From positions 25,012,899 to 25,076,898 of the forward strand of contig NW_024881282.1 of NCBI RefSeq assembly GCF_018691265.1: a DNA stretch of 64,000 nt, in the 5' to 3' direction. The notes under the pieces are model-generated. The model worked only from the letters and a program-made list of their open reading frames with translations. It did not search any database and was not told the origin of the DNA. The position numbers and the translations under genes are program-made. This DNA comes from Tyto alba (Eukaryota; Chordata; Aves; Strigiformes; Tytonidae). This document shows positions 25,401 to 38,838 of this stretch, piece after piece (the first letter of the stretch is position 1; the number at the start of each line of letters is the position of its first letter).

Positions 25401-28400
25401 GCTCTCAAACACAGCTCTGTATTCAAACTTAATTAGTGACGATGTCACACGCCGGCCCGAGTCAAGCCCTGCCTTCATGCTGGCACAAGCCGACAAGTAG
25501 GTGGGGCAGCTCAGGCTGGCACTGTGGCTGGCTTCTGAGAGTCTGCCAGGGAAACACAGAAGAGCATTAAGTTATCGAAATCTGAATTCTAAAATAAATA
25601 TTAATGCTGGATAAATTTTTTGTAAAGTGTCCCAATGACTGACTCTCTCTGCCCTGCTTCCAAGCGCACGGACACAGCCGAGGAGTCCGTGTTGGCGGGC
25701 AATGTGGCTCAGGCACCTCAACATTTATACTGGTTATCTGCAGAGTAAAAGTCTAGCTCTCAAACTTTCTCATTTCAATCAAGAGCACATGATACATATT
25801 TTTTTTTTTTGTAGTTTTAAGAACCTCAGATTATGTTCCAAATAGAAGTTTTATGTCATTTCTTTGAAAAAAACCCAGTAAATAGGCAGGAAAGCTTGTT
25901 GGGACACCAGACAATATAGGATGCACATTAGTAAAGAGCTGTCTTTGCCAGTCTACAAGTCCCATTATTTTGTCAGATGGGCAATACTAAGCTGGAGCTG
26001 CTTTTAAAAAAAATAAAAAATAGCAAGTGGCCACTGAAGATGTCAATGCAAAGAGGTTGCTTTAAGAAGAAAGATAAGCTATGCTTCTGAATACTGACTT
26101 CCAAGCTACTTTGCTGAAAGGATGTTGCTGTTTGGAACTATTTATTACAGACATGTTTACCAGAGAAGTATACCAAACATTAAATATAATATAAAAACAA
26201 ACAAAAAAGCTGCATCACAATTTCCGTTTCTGGAGACAGCTTTGAACTGACTTTGCTACTGATAACTGTTTTACACCAAAAGCTTTTTAGGTTCATAGTT
26301 CTTCACAAGCACTAAGTAAAAATAGATGTCTGCCCTTGAGTCTTAAGCCAACATAAAATATTTACAATGATGGCATGACAACCAGTATGCTTCAGCCTCT
26401 GTAAGAAGTTGGAATTCCCCTGATAAGTGAAGCTTCTGTGAAGTGTTATCACACTATTTATATCAAGTGTTATAAATGAAATTCTTATGCTGAGGTATAT
26501 GTATCCAAAGAAAATGCAACCCACTTAAACAGTATTTTTGCTGTTGATTTTCACACAAATTAACTTTTTTTTTCCACCTGCCAGCAAATTCTTTCTAATT
26601 GTTCTGCAATTATTACTTATTTCTCTGAAACAGCACATTAACTACACAGGAATAAATTATTTTCCACTGGGAATAAACTGACTCCATGTCTACAAAATCA
26701 TTTGCAATGGAGTTAAAATGTTAAGGATTCTTGATCAGAGTTTTCTGATGGATGAGGTGGATTTCAGTGGTGAGCCATGAGCATGAAGTATGGAGGGGGA
26801 ATGAGCAAGTTCTGTCAGATCCATGAATATCCATGCAAAGTCAACCTGGATGCCTGCGTTATGCTCTCCTACATCAGAATTACATGAGGGCACGGTGCAG
26901 AGATGCCGCAATGGCTTTGCGTGATGTTAGACAGATAAAGCCAGGTTTGTAACCTCACTCAGTCCTGGATCTGTCAGTGAAGCTGGCAATGGAGAAATAC
27001 GGATGCAGGATGGATATGATGGCAATCACAGAGCAAGGAAGATGATAAAGAAGAGATACAGTAGACCTGAGAGGTTTTTGTGAGGAGCTGAAACAACAAG
27101 ACACAAAACATTATCGGTATTCTCCAGTGAGGGGTCAATTAACTAAAAGTTGGGAACGAACCGTCTAGGTGGTTTTGGTGCTGCTGAGCTCTGCCTCAGA
27201 TACCGTGCTCTGAGGTTTGAAGAAATTCCTGCAGAAGGATTCCTTCTGACCACCATGGGAGCAAACGTACCCCCTAGACCTGCAGGGCCAGAACGACAGC
27301 TTTCCTTTGCACAGTGTCTTCTTGCATCGTGTTCACAATGCCGCTCTCAAATATTCAAGTAGCCACAATTTTGCCTGTTTTCCCATTATGAACAAAGCCA
27401 TTTTAAGTTGTAAGCATATGTCTTAAATGATTGGTCCCAACAGTGAGCCTATAATGTAGCAGTGATTTGCAAAACACTTGCAGAGAGCCTTCAGAGAACC
27501 AGTTAATGATAGGATGTCATATCATGTCAAGATACTCACTCAGAAACCATGAATCAAACAGAACAAACAAGCCACACTGCGAATCAACATCTTCTTGGGA
27601 GGGAAAAAAAAAAAAAAGGAAGACAGTTTTCAACAATAAAAGCCATTATGTCTGAAATTCCTTGGTCAATCTCTTGGCTTTCAGTAGACAAAGTTCATCA
27701 AGAGTTCCCTGCGTAAGGTGGGCTGAACTGAGAAAATAAATTACTTCACCATGGGCATCAGTAGAGTTGCTGTATTCTCTAAAGCTTGTGTAATTTTGTG
27801 CCAAATCCTGCTGGAGCTCATTGTGCTTCTGCAGGGAATGAACTGCCTCCAGTAAGCCACTGTGCCTTATGCTTTCTCTACGTGTCTCCTAACAGCCCAC
27901 GTGCCTACTGCCTAGCTATTTCTATCCCCATAACTGAGATTTTGGTCTACTATATAGCTTGCTGAAGAGTGGGCTTTGATCTTCACAATGTGAGATTCAG
28001 GGCATTATTTTTCAATATAAAAAGCAGCATAATAGCACATTGGCAAGATGTCAGGTAGATACGTAAGAATAATAGGCAGCCTGGGCTCATTCCCACACTG
28101 TGCAGCATTATCATCAGGAGAAGTCTGGGGAGAGGAAACACGGAGAAAGGAAACTCAGAACCAGAAGTCATTAGGGTCATAACTCTCATGCAAGACAAAG
28201 CAAAGTGTTTACTTTAAAAATTATTTAAAGTGAGATACGCCTGAACACATCATTTCCCCAGGGATAGCTGACAGTCTCTGGCAAGCACTTAAAACATCCA
28301 TGCTCCTGGGATAAAGTTTTTTCTAAATAAAATGCTACCAATATTGATTAGCATGAGAAGGAAAATCTAATTAGCTTTCAAAAGCACATGATTTCTGGAA

Positions 28401-29781
28401 GTTCAAGCTAGTTGAGGAAAGTGGCACCATGTTCCAAATGCTGAGATGGACACTGCTAGGGGATCTGGCCCTGTCTCTTAGGATTAGGCTAGAATTTAAC
28501 AGGAGCAGAATCAGTAAGAAAATACATTATTCTCAGTCATTTTCTGCAGGGAAAACAAAACAAAACAAAACTAGAAGATAGTAAACAAACAAACCCCTAA
28601 ATCCCAAGCCAACTTTTCTTTTTTTGCTCTTTCCTCTTTTCGTTGTGCATGAATCTCACAACTCCAGAAGTTTAAATAATTCAGCAATCAGAACTTGTCT
28701 TTCCCACCTGCAACTGCAACTCGGTCTTGTTCTGGGTCCTCCCAGAAGGAAGGCCCACAAAGGGTCTTCTCCTTGCATAGCTCCCCTCAAAGCCCACCAG
28801 GAGTTTCAAGGAAGGCAAATCTGCCAGGTATGTGGCACACACCCTACGACCAGGCCATTTCATCATTTCTAGCAAACCTTACTTACAATTAGAGGCGTCT
28901 ATGGCTCCCTCCCAGTTATTTTCACCATACTGTTACCTCTAAGACCTCCAAAATTTCTACACGGATTCCAGCTCTGCAGGCTGTCACTCTAAAACTCAAC
29001 CTTTTTCGCACCTAAGGAGCTGTGTAAATTGCTTTTCCCAGCCCATCTTCCACACGTGTGTCCTGCAGCAGAAGTGGGAGCTGAACATTCTAATGATGAT
29101 ACAGTAAATCTAATTGCATAGTTATAGCCATCTTAAAGGGAAAGCCAAACTTTCATATGCCTAAGGGGAGTGGTTTAACAAATTTATATGCAGATGGAAG
29201 CATATTAAGAGCAAACAGCTAGTCATTGACAAAATAAATATTCCCATAATAACTGTATAACAAGGAGCGAAGGTATAGCATGCAAAGCAGATGGCTGATC
29301 TGTGCAAATAAATGTGCGGGTCCCAGCAGTCTCATTTAGGCTTGCACTTTCCTTTTTTTAGACTCTGGAGAACAAAAATAAAAAAAGAAAAGAAAAAAAA
29401 GATTTTAAAAGTTAAAAAAAAAAAAAAAAAAGAGACTGAACTGGCAATTCCAGCAGATTAACTGCTGATCCAGCTGAATGAGAACTGCGAGATGATACAC
29501 TCTCGAAATCAGGGTGCCCCGGGATCTGCTCTGTTGAAATGTGAACATGAATGTGTACCTTTCAGCAAAACCAGGGGAAGTGTTACCCTTAAGAGCCTCA
29601 GCGGTGTGCTCCAGCTGAGTGAGGTATCTTCTCAGTTGCCAGAGTCCTTGCTTTGCAAACGCAGCCTTTGCAGACAGAGCAGGGTGCAAACTGGGAGGCT
29701 ACTAGATGTCAACCATGTTATTGGGATGCTGACTAAATAGTGCAACTACACTGATTTTACTGGGACATCTATCAATAGTAC

Positions 29782-29820
29782 CTGGAATGCCTCAGGCAGG
29801 AAGGTTCGGGACTTGCTTTA
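29782..29820 (-). CDS. candidate 39-nt exon, alternative path (weak)
   Basis: A textbook minus-strand acceptor (CTCCAAACTTCCTACAG) precedes 39 nt ending at a good donor (CATTCCAG|GTACTA). Only one frame is open, reading KASPEPSCLRHS, entering and leaving in phase 2. It would need a preceding phase-2 exon such as 33531-33483 and could join directly to 8396-8340. This competes with the 17.0-kb candidate. Without transcript data neither path can be preferred. Confidence 0.27.
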
Positions 29821-32694
29821 CTGTAGGAAGTTTGGAGGAGTAAATGGTATTACAAAGAATGTTATTTTGTATATTATGGGCTAGGTAGGAAGGAGTAAAG
29901 CAAGTGCTGATGGGAGTACACATGAGAGTTCTGCACAGCCAGGAAGACAATCTTGTGACTGATGGTGCAGGACTGAAGACCAAAAGATCCAGCTGATCCT
30001 TTCAGTCCTGTGAGAGACCTCATGTGGGACGCTGGGCAATCATTTGCGTTCTGCCCTTCTGCCTTCCAGCTGCAAAATGAAGATAGTGAAGAACATGAAG
30101 CATCCTTATTGGGTCTGAAAAACTAAATATTGCAATTCACCTCTTTGCACGTGGCCATTTTTCTCCCGACACAGAAAGCAGGGGATGCAAAAATTCCAGA
30201 AGCGGATGAAATTTATTATTACAGAAATGCCCATCAGGAAACAGTGGATGTGAACTCAGTCATGTTTACAGAATGTTTTCAGGTCCCCACACTAAAATGT
30301 CAATCATCATTAGCATTTGTAGTTGAAAAGGTCTGATGAATGCTTTCGTACGATGAAAAAAATATAATCATTCACTGATAAACCTACAATCAAGAGGCAG
30401 GGCAGGGTATACATTTCAGTGCTTTGTCCTCTTACTTCTTTCATGGTGATTTTTCAAAGCTATAGAAAATTTACAGCCTGGTTTGCTGTAAAATTTGTTT
30501 TCAGCAAACATTCTCTTCAAATTACTGAATATTTTAGACATGCCATATGGTATATAATTTTTGTTCCCACATAATGACTCTGAGGTCTTCAGAGCTGGAG
30601 AACATCTGACACTAGTAATTAATTCCAGAGCTAGGGGGACCTTTTTAATGTGATTTTTAATATCTTAAAGTAATACATATCTTTGGGGAAAAAAACCCTT
30701 CCACTTTGATAAATGCCATACTCATAGTTGATCTCAAGCAACTAACCTCACTGTTGAGTTGTTAGTATGGCTAGGTGAAACAAACTCATAGTAATGGTTC
30801 TTCTGTGTACTTACATAAATCTAATTCTTACTGGAAGAAAATGAAGCACCTGTGACAGTGCAACCAGGAGATGGATCTACCACAGACCTGTGTGATATAT
30901 GCACGTCTACCATGCACATGCACTTCCAATCAATGCCTGCTCGCGCTGGACTGGCCCAGAGGATCTTACTGTCAGGGGAGTCTGGATCTCCTCTAAGTGG
31001 GTTTTTAGTTTAGTCTGAGATCATGCATTAAGTCATGGAATTTATCCTTACCATTGACTTTGTGAACCTCGGATATGGTGACAAAAAATAACCTTGAACT
31101 TCCATCACTGTGGGCTGTATCTCAAATTTGCTGGGAATTATGGATATTTACTTCTCAGATAAGATCCTATCATGCTTACATCTGCTGTAAATAAAGCAGA
31201 AGTACTTCCCCTGAGACCACTCCCAGGAAGCCCACCCAAGCCAGAGATGGACACTCCTTCAACACCATCACCACAACCGCTGTGAAAAAGGTTGAGTCAG
31301 TCCTTCCACAACCACCTTTGTAAGACTCCCCACTAAGGATCAGTCTTGTCCCATATGCAGTGACTGGGTGGGGACCTTGGCCACACACTTCCAAAGGAGC
31401 TGTAACATTAAAAAAATCACTGCCTCAGTGTACTTTGTGTGAGACAACCAACAAAACCCACCACCTTCTTCTTTGCCACATCCTAAATGAATGGCATTGC
31501 AGGTAGCTGCTGGACAGTAAGTGCATGAAACGTGTCAGCCAAGAGAAAGGATGCCATCGGTACAATGTAGGCTAGCCAGGACTGTGGGGAGCAGGAAAAC
31601 ATTCTGATTTCCCAAGAGGCACAAGCTATTCTTGATGATAAGACTTCAATCTCACAGCAGCTGGAACTCCACATCAAAGAGGCATACACAGCTGGACAGT
31701 TGGACACCAAAATCAGTCTCTCTCTGTATAAAAAAACAGGCCACCCAGTAGAGCATGACATGTATATTCAAGCTAAGTGTCCTAAGGAGCACTCTTAAAA
31801 AAGGTGTATATAAAAACTAGTGGTCAGCAGAAAAGGTAGCACTTCTGATAGACCTTAATAAAAAAAACACCCTGCGGAGAGAAATGTCAATAAATTGACT
31901 CAGAGCTACCTACCATCCAAAACTCCGAAGGAGATTATGACAAAAGGAGATTTCTCAATTAAGCAAAGCCAACAACTGTGCAAGATGCTGTCAAACCACA
32001 ACCAGACAGTCCTGACCCTGGGTTGAATCCCTGCTGTGAAACAAGGACTCAAAGGAAAGTACTATATGATTTCAGAAAACAACACCTGGAGAAAGCAGGC
32101 AAGAAGTCCTTGAGGCTTTGGTATGGGTACGGCTTGGGGATTAAAACTCATTATAACAATTTATTGCCAAAACTTCTCTTTCTTTTCTTTATATTGCCAC
32201 AGTGGCTGGGACTGGGGTGAACAAGACACCCTTAGTGACCCTAATCAGGCTCCCTGTTAAAAAGGGGTCATTAAAAAGATGGGGTACATTCATACAGTGT
32301 TACAACTTCAAGTCTGAACTAGCTGTCTAGGCTCTCACTAAATTCACCCTGCAAACAGACTGAACGACTGGTTGAAAAGCTGGTGCCACACAGAAAACCG
32401 TCTGTAAGAATATGAAGATTTGCATCTCTAAACGCCCCGACTGTACAGACTAGAATCACCACTAGTCTAGAAAGACAGTTATGTTTGACATCAAAGCACA
32501 GTTGTGTGAGGATTGTACTGCCGGGACGACGAGCGAAGAATAATTTACAGAGCCAAAGCTATAGATAGACATCTCATTAGGCAGCGTATCTGAGCTGAAA
32601 TTTCAAGAACCTTTGGTAAACTATTTTTATGCATGAATCAAGGCCGGCTCTGTAAAAAAAAAAAAAAACAGCGATCAAAAGAGGTCGAGGCTTT

Positions 32695-32935
32695 GGATTT
32701 CACACTGTCTCCTGAACCGGCGCGTCAGCAGCGCGATGCCGAGCGCTGGTGCGAGTGGCTGCTGACGCAGAGGGGACAGTGCCACCTGCTGAGCCCCCGG
32801 CCAGGCTTCCCACAGCTTCTGCCCCGTCCCACTGGTGGCGACCGAGCCTCCTCGGGCCGTGGGGTCCTTCCCGCTGCTCCCTGGTACTGCGCGCCTGCCA
32901 CAACAAACCTTCCTGCCGCGCTCTGACTAGCGAAG
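32695..32935. promoter_or_regulatory. isolated mini CpG island inside a probable intron
   Basis: About 240 bp with roughly 65% G+C and about twenty CpGs, including CCGGCGCGTC, GCGCGATGCCGAGCGC and CTGCGCGCCTGC. It sits abruptly in a background that is AT-rich and CpG-poor. By eye the CpG observed/expected ratio is close to 1. Both strands have open frames here, as expected for GC-rich sequence, and no recognised protein. It may be an intragenic or alternative promoter or enhancer CpG island, or part of an unrecognised GC-rich repeat. It is shorter than the usual island-length threshold. Confidence 0.6.
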
Positions 32936-33482
32936 GGAGCCAGGAGGCATTCAGCCTGGGAAATCAAAAGAGGACAGGACTCCCTTTTCACCTATGCTGG
33001 TATAAAGGTAGGAGGAAATCTGAATCAGGCTGCAGATCTCCTGGGAATCAGTGTCTGGCAGTCACTGGGCTTTGATGAATTTTGTATTTATCTGCACAGA
33101 GATCCCTCATGTAGTAGGCACAACCATGGATCAAGTTTGGTCAATTAACACAAACTACAACACATTTCTTAGGACATTTGAGGACTAAGAACATGCAGAC
33201 TACATGAATTAATACTGTTAATAGGAAACACGTAACTTCTGCAACTGTGATCATGGAGAAGATGAAAGTGAACACTAAGCAACAACAGAGAGGTTCTCTG
33301 ACTTTTTGTCTGCCTAGTTATCTTTGTTCTTCCATTTCATCATTTTCATGAAGTCTTTGTGCTGAGAAACAAATGGCCTCTTTTCAACAGAAAATGTTAA
33401 TGATTTACTCAGTTCTTGGATTACTAGACACTCAAGGTACTGCACATATCTTCAACAGGGACCACCAAACTTGCAGGTGTAC

Positions 33483-33531
33483 CTCCATCTGACGTCCCTT
33501 TCAGTTATTCCTAGAAGGGTCATCACCATCA
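33483..33531 (-). CDS. candidate 49-nt exon, alternative path (weak)
   Basis: Minus-strand segment ending at a fair donor (GATGGAG|GTACACC). The acceptor GGATTGTACAG has little pyrimidine tract, which is the main weakness. In the phase left by exon 38914-38839 it reads MVMTLLGITERDVRW and exits in phase 2, matching the 29.8-kb candidate. The frame is open further upstream of the acceptor as well, so the open frame may simply be chance. Confidence 0.2.
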
Positions 33532-33714
33532 CTGTACAATCCAACTCCGAGTTCCAAATTATTTTCTTTTTCTCTTTTCTTAGTACTGGTGATGGCTGAC
33601 TTATGGAGGACAGCATACCACTATCTACTTCACTGTCTATGCAACTCACTGGTCAATGTTCATTACAAAGAGTCCAGATTCTGTTATACCCTCAACTGCT
33701 AAAAAGCGTTGGGT

Positions 33715-33866
33715 TTTTTTGTTGTTTGGGTTTTTTTTTTTTTCATTGTTGTTTTTGTTGTTTTTTTTTTTTCATTGTTGTTTTTGTTGTTTGTTTTTTG
33801 TTTCACTTTTTTTTTGTTGTTATTGTAGTTTGTTTGTTTGGGTTTTTTTGTTGTTTTGTTTTACCT
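33715..33866. repeat. T/TG-rich low-complexity tract
   Basis: Long T-runs interspersed with TTG and GTT units (A-rich with CAA on the minus strand). A segment CATTGTTGTTTTTGTTG recurs at 33744 and 33773 with a 29-bp period. Open frames over this tract are artefacts of a Phe/Val/Cys-rich translation. Confidence 0.95.
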
Positions 33867-36800
33867 TTTTTATGATGAAGCTGTGAGACCTGTAACTAGC
33901 TCTGATCATGCTCAAATTAACATATAGTGTCCAGGTCAAGACACTAGATGGAACAAGAAGTCTGGAAACCAGGACCCACACGAAAAAGCTAGATGAACTA
34001 GACTGACCTGCAGAAGGAAGGCAGAAGGAATATCATAGAAACGTAACTTGTTCTGCATATTGATGAACACAAGAAGACATTTTAGAGCAAAAAAGCAAAG
34101 TAAAACTTTCTAATGGTAAGTGGGGTGCTGACACATTATCATCTGAACAGGCTTTGTAGTCTGTCAATGGGAACTTAAAAAAGAAGCTAAACAAACTTTT
34201 GTCGGGGTGACATAGGTCATTCTGATTTGGTACAGGGGAATAGCTTAGAAGTCCTCCTGAGGCCTCTCAGACCATAGGTTGGCTCCAGTTCCTCTCAGAG
34301 GCTGTGCTAACTCCGTTTCAGGCCAGATTCACAGTCCTAGATGCAAAGTCCAATTTGTTAGCTCAAGTTTTAAGACACGCAAGTACCTCTGGAAATCTTC
34401 AGTTCAATTTGCAGCATGCTGGCTAACCCACGACATTCTCAAGCTCTACTTTAATGGCTCATCTGAAAACTTGCATTAGGACATTTTGCAATACAGAAGC
34501 TTCAGGAACTTTTTCTGAGCACTTTGGTTTTGTATCAAGTGATTAGTCGTTGTAATATTTAAACCATGTAATACCAGTTTAAAGAAGGTCATAATTATGA
34601 CACTTGGCTGCTTCAAATAATGTGTGACCTTTCTCTTGCTGAGGATTATCAGCAGGCCCCATCTAACAACTAGCAGTTCATCTCAAAATCACTAGTTTAT
34701 CATTCTGTATTCAGTTCTGGGAATTCACTAAAATGCCATCTGAATGGTAGCTAGATGGAAACCTTCTGCAAATAATTTTTCTGAAGTTGTACTTCCTTCC
34801 GTACACTAAGAAATGATAGGGGAGAACTTCTTTTACGAAGATGTCATCAGTTTTCCCATGTGTACATCAGGTGATTATAGCAGCAAGGCTGCCATGACTT
34901 GACTTTTTCCTGCCCAGAACAGGAAAAACTGGCTTCTGTAAAAATGAATGGGAAAGTGGAAAGACTGGAGAATATTGACCTACTTTCTCACTCTTGCTAT
35001 GTGCTTTGTTGGAAAGAGCTTTTTGGTTCAGAGCTCCACTAGAGCCAGGATGAAGGCTGCTGAGGAGCTGACCTCTCACACTATATGTAAGGCACGGGGT
35101 ATAGAATCCCTGCTCCTCATCTGCTTCTGGATGCATTTCATGAGTCTGGGTCAACAGGAGACCCGGGCACGTACCACTGGCCCATCCTTCCTGATTCCCA
35201 TGGGACACACATGGGCTCCACTCTGGATCTTATCCAGGACTAAGTCTTGTGTAGCACTGATCCCTCTCTAAAAGAGCTGAAGCACTGTAGAGTCTTCTGG
35301 AGAAGCTATTTAAATGCAGTTCAGTGAGGCAACAGTGCCCGAGGGAATGGTTGCTAGAAGTATATGGAAAGCTACCTGTGTACAGAAAGATAATGTTAAA
35401 AAACCTAAAGTTCATCAAAAAAAATAAATTTATAATGTATATTTTAAAAACATGCTTATATCTCCCTCTTTTTCTTCTTATTTTTTTTTTTCCTCTTCTT
35501 TTTGTGAAAAAGAAGAAGGTGTTACAGAAACTTGTAAGAAAACTCCTGGAGAATGATTGGGAACACCTGAGAGAAAAAAAAAAAAATCAATCTAGAGCTG
35601 TCCAAAAAGGCTGTTCAAGTCAAGCAGAACCCTGAGCCTTCCCACATCTACCAGCTTTAGTGCACATCACTTACACAAAGGGCTGAATAATCCCCCTTCT
35701 GTACTGTGAAATACTGTATATCCCAGGATGAGGGGGTAGCAGTTGGGCAACAATGCCTCCTCCCAGCAGAAGCACAAGAGAAAGTTGTACCTTGAGAGGG
35801 ATTATCTCTGTTAGAGAGACAGGATGCATGGTTTGCTGTATTCATTTGCATAAAAAATGCTCTCCCTATTGCATTGTGCCAGCCTCTGTCTCTGGGGTGT
35901 TATAGATGGAAGTCCCTTCTTCCATAGCGTGGGAAACAGGAGAGAGCAGTCTACGAGCTCTCCAGAGTACAAAGGGCCTGGAGGCTTGTATTATGAGAGA
36001 CCTTTGCACCACTGCGTAAGTGGGACCAGGGGTCTGGCTCTGCCCAAACCCCGAAGCACCACACGAGCACTTCAGCAGTCCAGGCAGAATAAGTTTTTAA
36101 CTATACATCTCTGGTAACATTTGAACCTCTCCAATTTCCTCTTGCTGTGAGCAACTATTGTAAAAGCCAAAAGCTCCAGCTCAATCACGTGCGCCATCTG
36201 AACAACATGCGAAGTAGCCGAGAAAACCCTGCTTGAATAAGAATGACACAAGTCCCAGACCAGAAGCCAAGATGGTGAAAATGAGTAATAGCTACACTGG
36301 AAGAGAAATGACTTTGATAAAAACTATACACGTAGAACATATTCGCTCATGTTTTTCATGCTGTTGTAACAAATATACCACAGGGCCAGAAAAAGAGTAA
36401 GCAAAAACCTGACAGACACGTAGACAGGTAAGGTATGACTGTACATAGCTCCCTGAAGAGAATTGTGCTCAACAAATCCCACAAACAAAAATACAGCAGA
36501 CAGTCTGGTAGGGTCCAATCCAGTACATGCTTGCCAAGCTCACCCATGGGAGCCAGTGTACTCTATCGCCTGTTCTTTTCTGTGGCTGCTACAAAACATA
36601 GTAGAAAATTGTACTGTCACCCAATTAAATCAACAGTGTGTTGCAACTAAAAGCATGAGCCCAGCTGCTGGTATAAAACATGCAAACAGAAGAAAAGAGA
36701 GATAAATTGTTTCCCTTTTGCACTTCATTGAGTATAAAGTTAACTGTATGGAAGTAAGGTTATCTCTCTTCATATCTGCATATGCATGGTATAATTTCCT

Positions 36801-38838
36801 GGTATGGTTCCCGATCGCCTCTTGTTACGCATTTGTAGAGATTTTTATTTTGACAGCTTGCATCCCACATCTACTGACAAGGAGTCAGGACATTTCAGTC
36901 TGTCCTGACAAAGAGTCAGGACATTTCAGTCTGTCCTTGAAAAGCAATGCATTTCTGAGGCTCTGTACTAATGCTGAAATGTAAGTCAGCAATTTTAGTG
37001 TCTATGATTAATAAAATTGCACTTATTATGAAATGTGATTGTGTTTCTACTAACAGTGTTATCAGAAATACAACACAAAACAGCACTGAAGAGTACTAGT
37101 ACCTTGCATTATAGTTTCTGCAAAAGAAATCAGCTAGAAGAACTGCAAATTAACATAACAACGAATGTCACTCTAGAATACTGAATATTTCAATTTATAC
37201 ATGATAAATATGTCTACAAAAGCCAAGCAGCATATGTAGGCTTCATGTGGGATGTATATACTAATTAATCCATGCCCATCTGCAGCTCTCATTTCATCAC
37301 TGCAGCTGGACCTCAATGGCAAATCTCACTGAGTGAGCTTGGGATACTTATTACGAGACAGGGGCTGGGCTGGCTCAGAGAAGTGCTTACTCAAGATATT
37401 TTGCAGGCAGTCTCTGCTCACAGGGTTTTAGCGAAATCACCACCAAGCCCAGCTGCTCTGCTGCTATTGCTGTCCCTGGTGGACCTGCTGGCTGCCCTTG
37501 CAGCGGTGGGTCACCTCTATTTCCCAACTGCCCCCACAGTTGCTTGCTCTTTCAAAGCTTTTCTTACAACATAAACAGATGTTATCAGTTAGAACTACAT
37601 AAATAGCCATGTAATGCCAAACAATAAAAATAACCAAATCTAGTCTCCTCCCAATACAGATTTGGACTTCATACGCCCTTTGAACTACACCAAAATGAAC
37701 TTTACACCAAAATGAGTTGGAAACTTCAATTTTAGTTTACACCGTATGCAAAAAATGCATATCAATTATATTGTCCACATCTATCCAAGAATAACTATTG
37801 TTACATTATTTCTCAAAGCCATTTTATGAATAAGGATGAAGAAGCTCTTGCCTTTCTTACAGAGATAACTCAATGAGGTTTTTTTTAAAAAATAAATAAA
37901 GCATGTCCCTAGCCTCCAAATAATCCATATGAAAACTAAATTAAAATAATGAATCCGATGCAAAATACTGTGTAAAAAGGATAACATTAACGTAATTTAA
38001 AACTAAATAAATATTTTCACAGATCGAGTGATTTAATCATAGCAGTTCAAGGTAATATTAATTGCTGTATAGCTACATTAGGATTATCATCTTCAGCTGA
38101 CTTCAACATTTTTGGCAGGAAAAAAATGGAACTGAGCTAATTATTAAGAAAAAAAGAATGTTAAATATTTTATTTAAGGAATATTGTGGAATTCACCAAA
38201 CTAAATACTTTCTGTTCATTTCTGAAACACACCATAGAAATGAATGAGAATGATCTAAAAGACCTCATTTCCCTGGAACTGACACTAACATCTCAAGAGT
38301 CTCGTCAATCAAGAAGACAGGGCCCTTTCAGCCCAGTTCAGGATTACTACTGTCAAGAAATGAAACAAACCCTTCACTATCCAGCCATCTGCACGCAGTG
38401 TAGTTATGGTGCAAGATGTCGGAGTCCCCTCACTAAAATACTTTGAGCAAGATTTAAAAGGTACATGGTTAATCAGAATAAATAAGAAGCTTTATAAGTG
38501 TGCATTTGGAAAAACTTTTTGGGTTGTGTGTGTTTGGGATGACTTCTGTTTCTGCAACAAAAGCTGCAATAAAATTAACAGGTAACAATCCTGCCCTCCA
38601 TCAAAAAAAAACATTTCATAATAACATGACAGCATTTCTTACCGTTGTAAACAAACACTGCAATGCCAAGTTTCAGTTTTAAATTTCTAAGCATTATTAA
38701 AAGAGACCCACAGCTCAAGATGACGCTTCTAAAATGAAAAAGGCAGTGACATACCAACTGGTCCTATGAACCCTTTACGGTAATTTTATATATAAAAATC
38801 AGTAAGAATGTGTAATTAAAGAGTTTGTTATTACTCAC
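33867..38838. other. probable intron, no exon supported
   Basis: AT-rich with no recognised gene. It includes a 31-bp tandem duplication at 36875-36936. Plus-strand open frames at 34948-35271, 35324-35635 and 37272-37574 have no recognisable protein character or splice context. Confidence 0.4.
36875..36936. repeat. tandem duplication, two copies of 31 bp
   Basis: The unit TGACAAGGAGTCAGGACATT continuing TCAGTCTGTCC is at 36875-36905 and again at 36906-36936, differing by one base (GGAG versus AGAG). It is a recent slip duplication. Confidence 0.95.

Larger units (their letters stand above)
17088..29781. other. AT-rich, probably intronic stretch
   Basis: No exon is supported. Simple features are a 25-bp tandem duplication at 20922-20971, an (AC)n tract at 22381-22403 and an 18-bp spaced repeat (TTCACCTGAAGCA) at 23585 and 23603. 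The minus frame at 22920-22693 is open for 75 codons and runs into a good donor but has no acceptor or homology. A GC-richer patch at about 28695-28890 has splice-like signals on both strands; it is discussed as a finding. Confidence 0.4.

Noticed and set aside
31100..32220. Segment with scattered medium-length frames, suspected old retroelement interior
   Set aside because: No reverse transcriptase, integrase or gag motif could be read in any frame.
33603..33886. 76- and 90-codon frames rich in Phe, Cys and Val
   Set aside because: Translation of the T/TG low-complexity tract.
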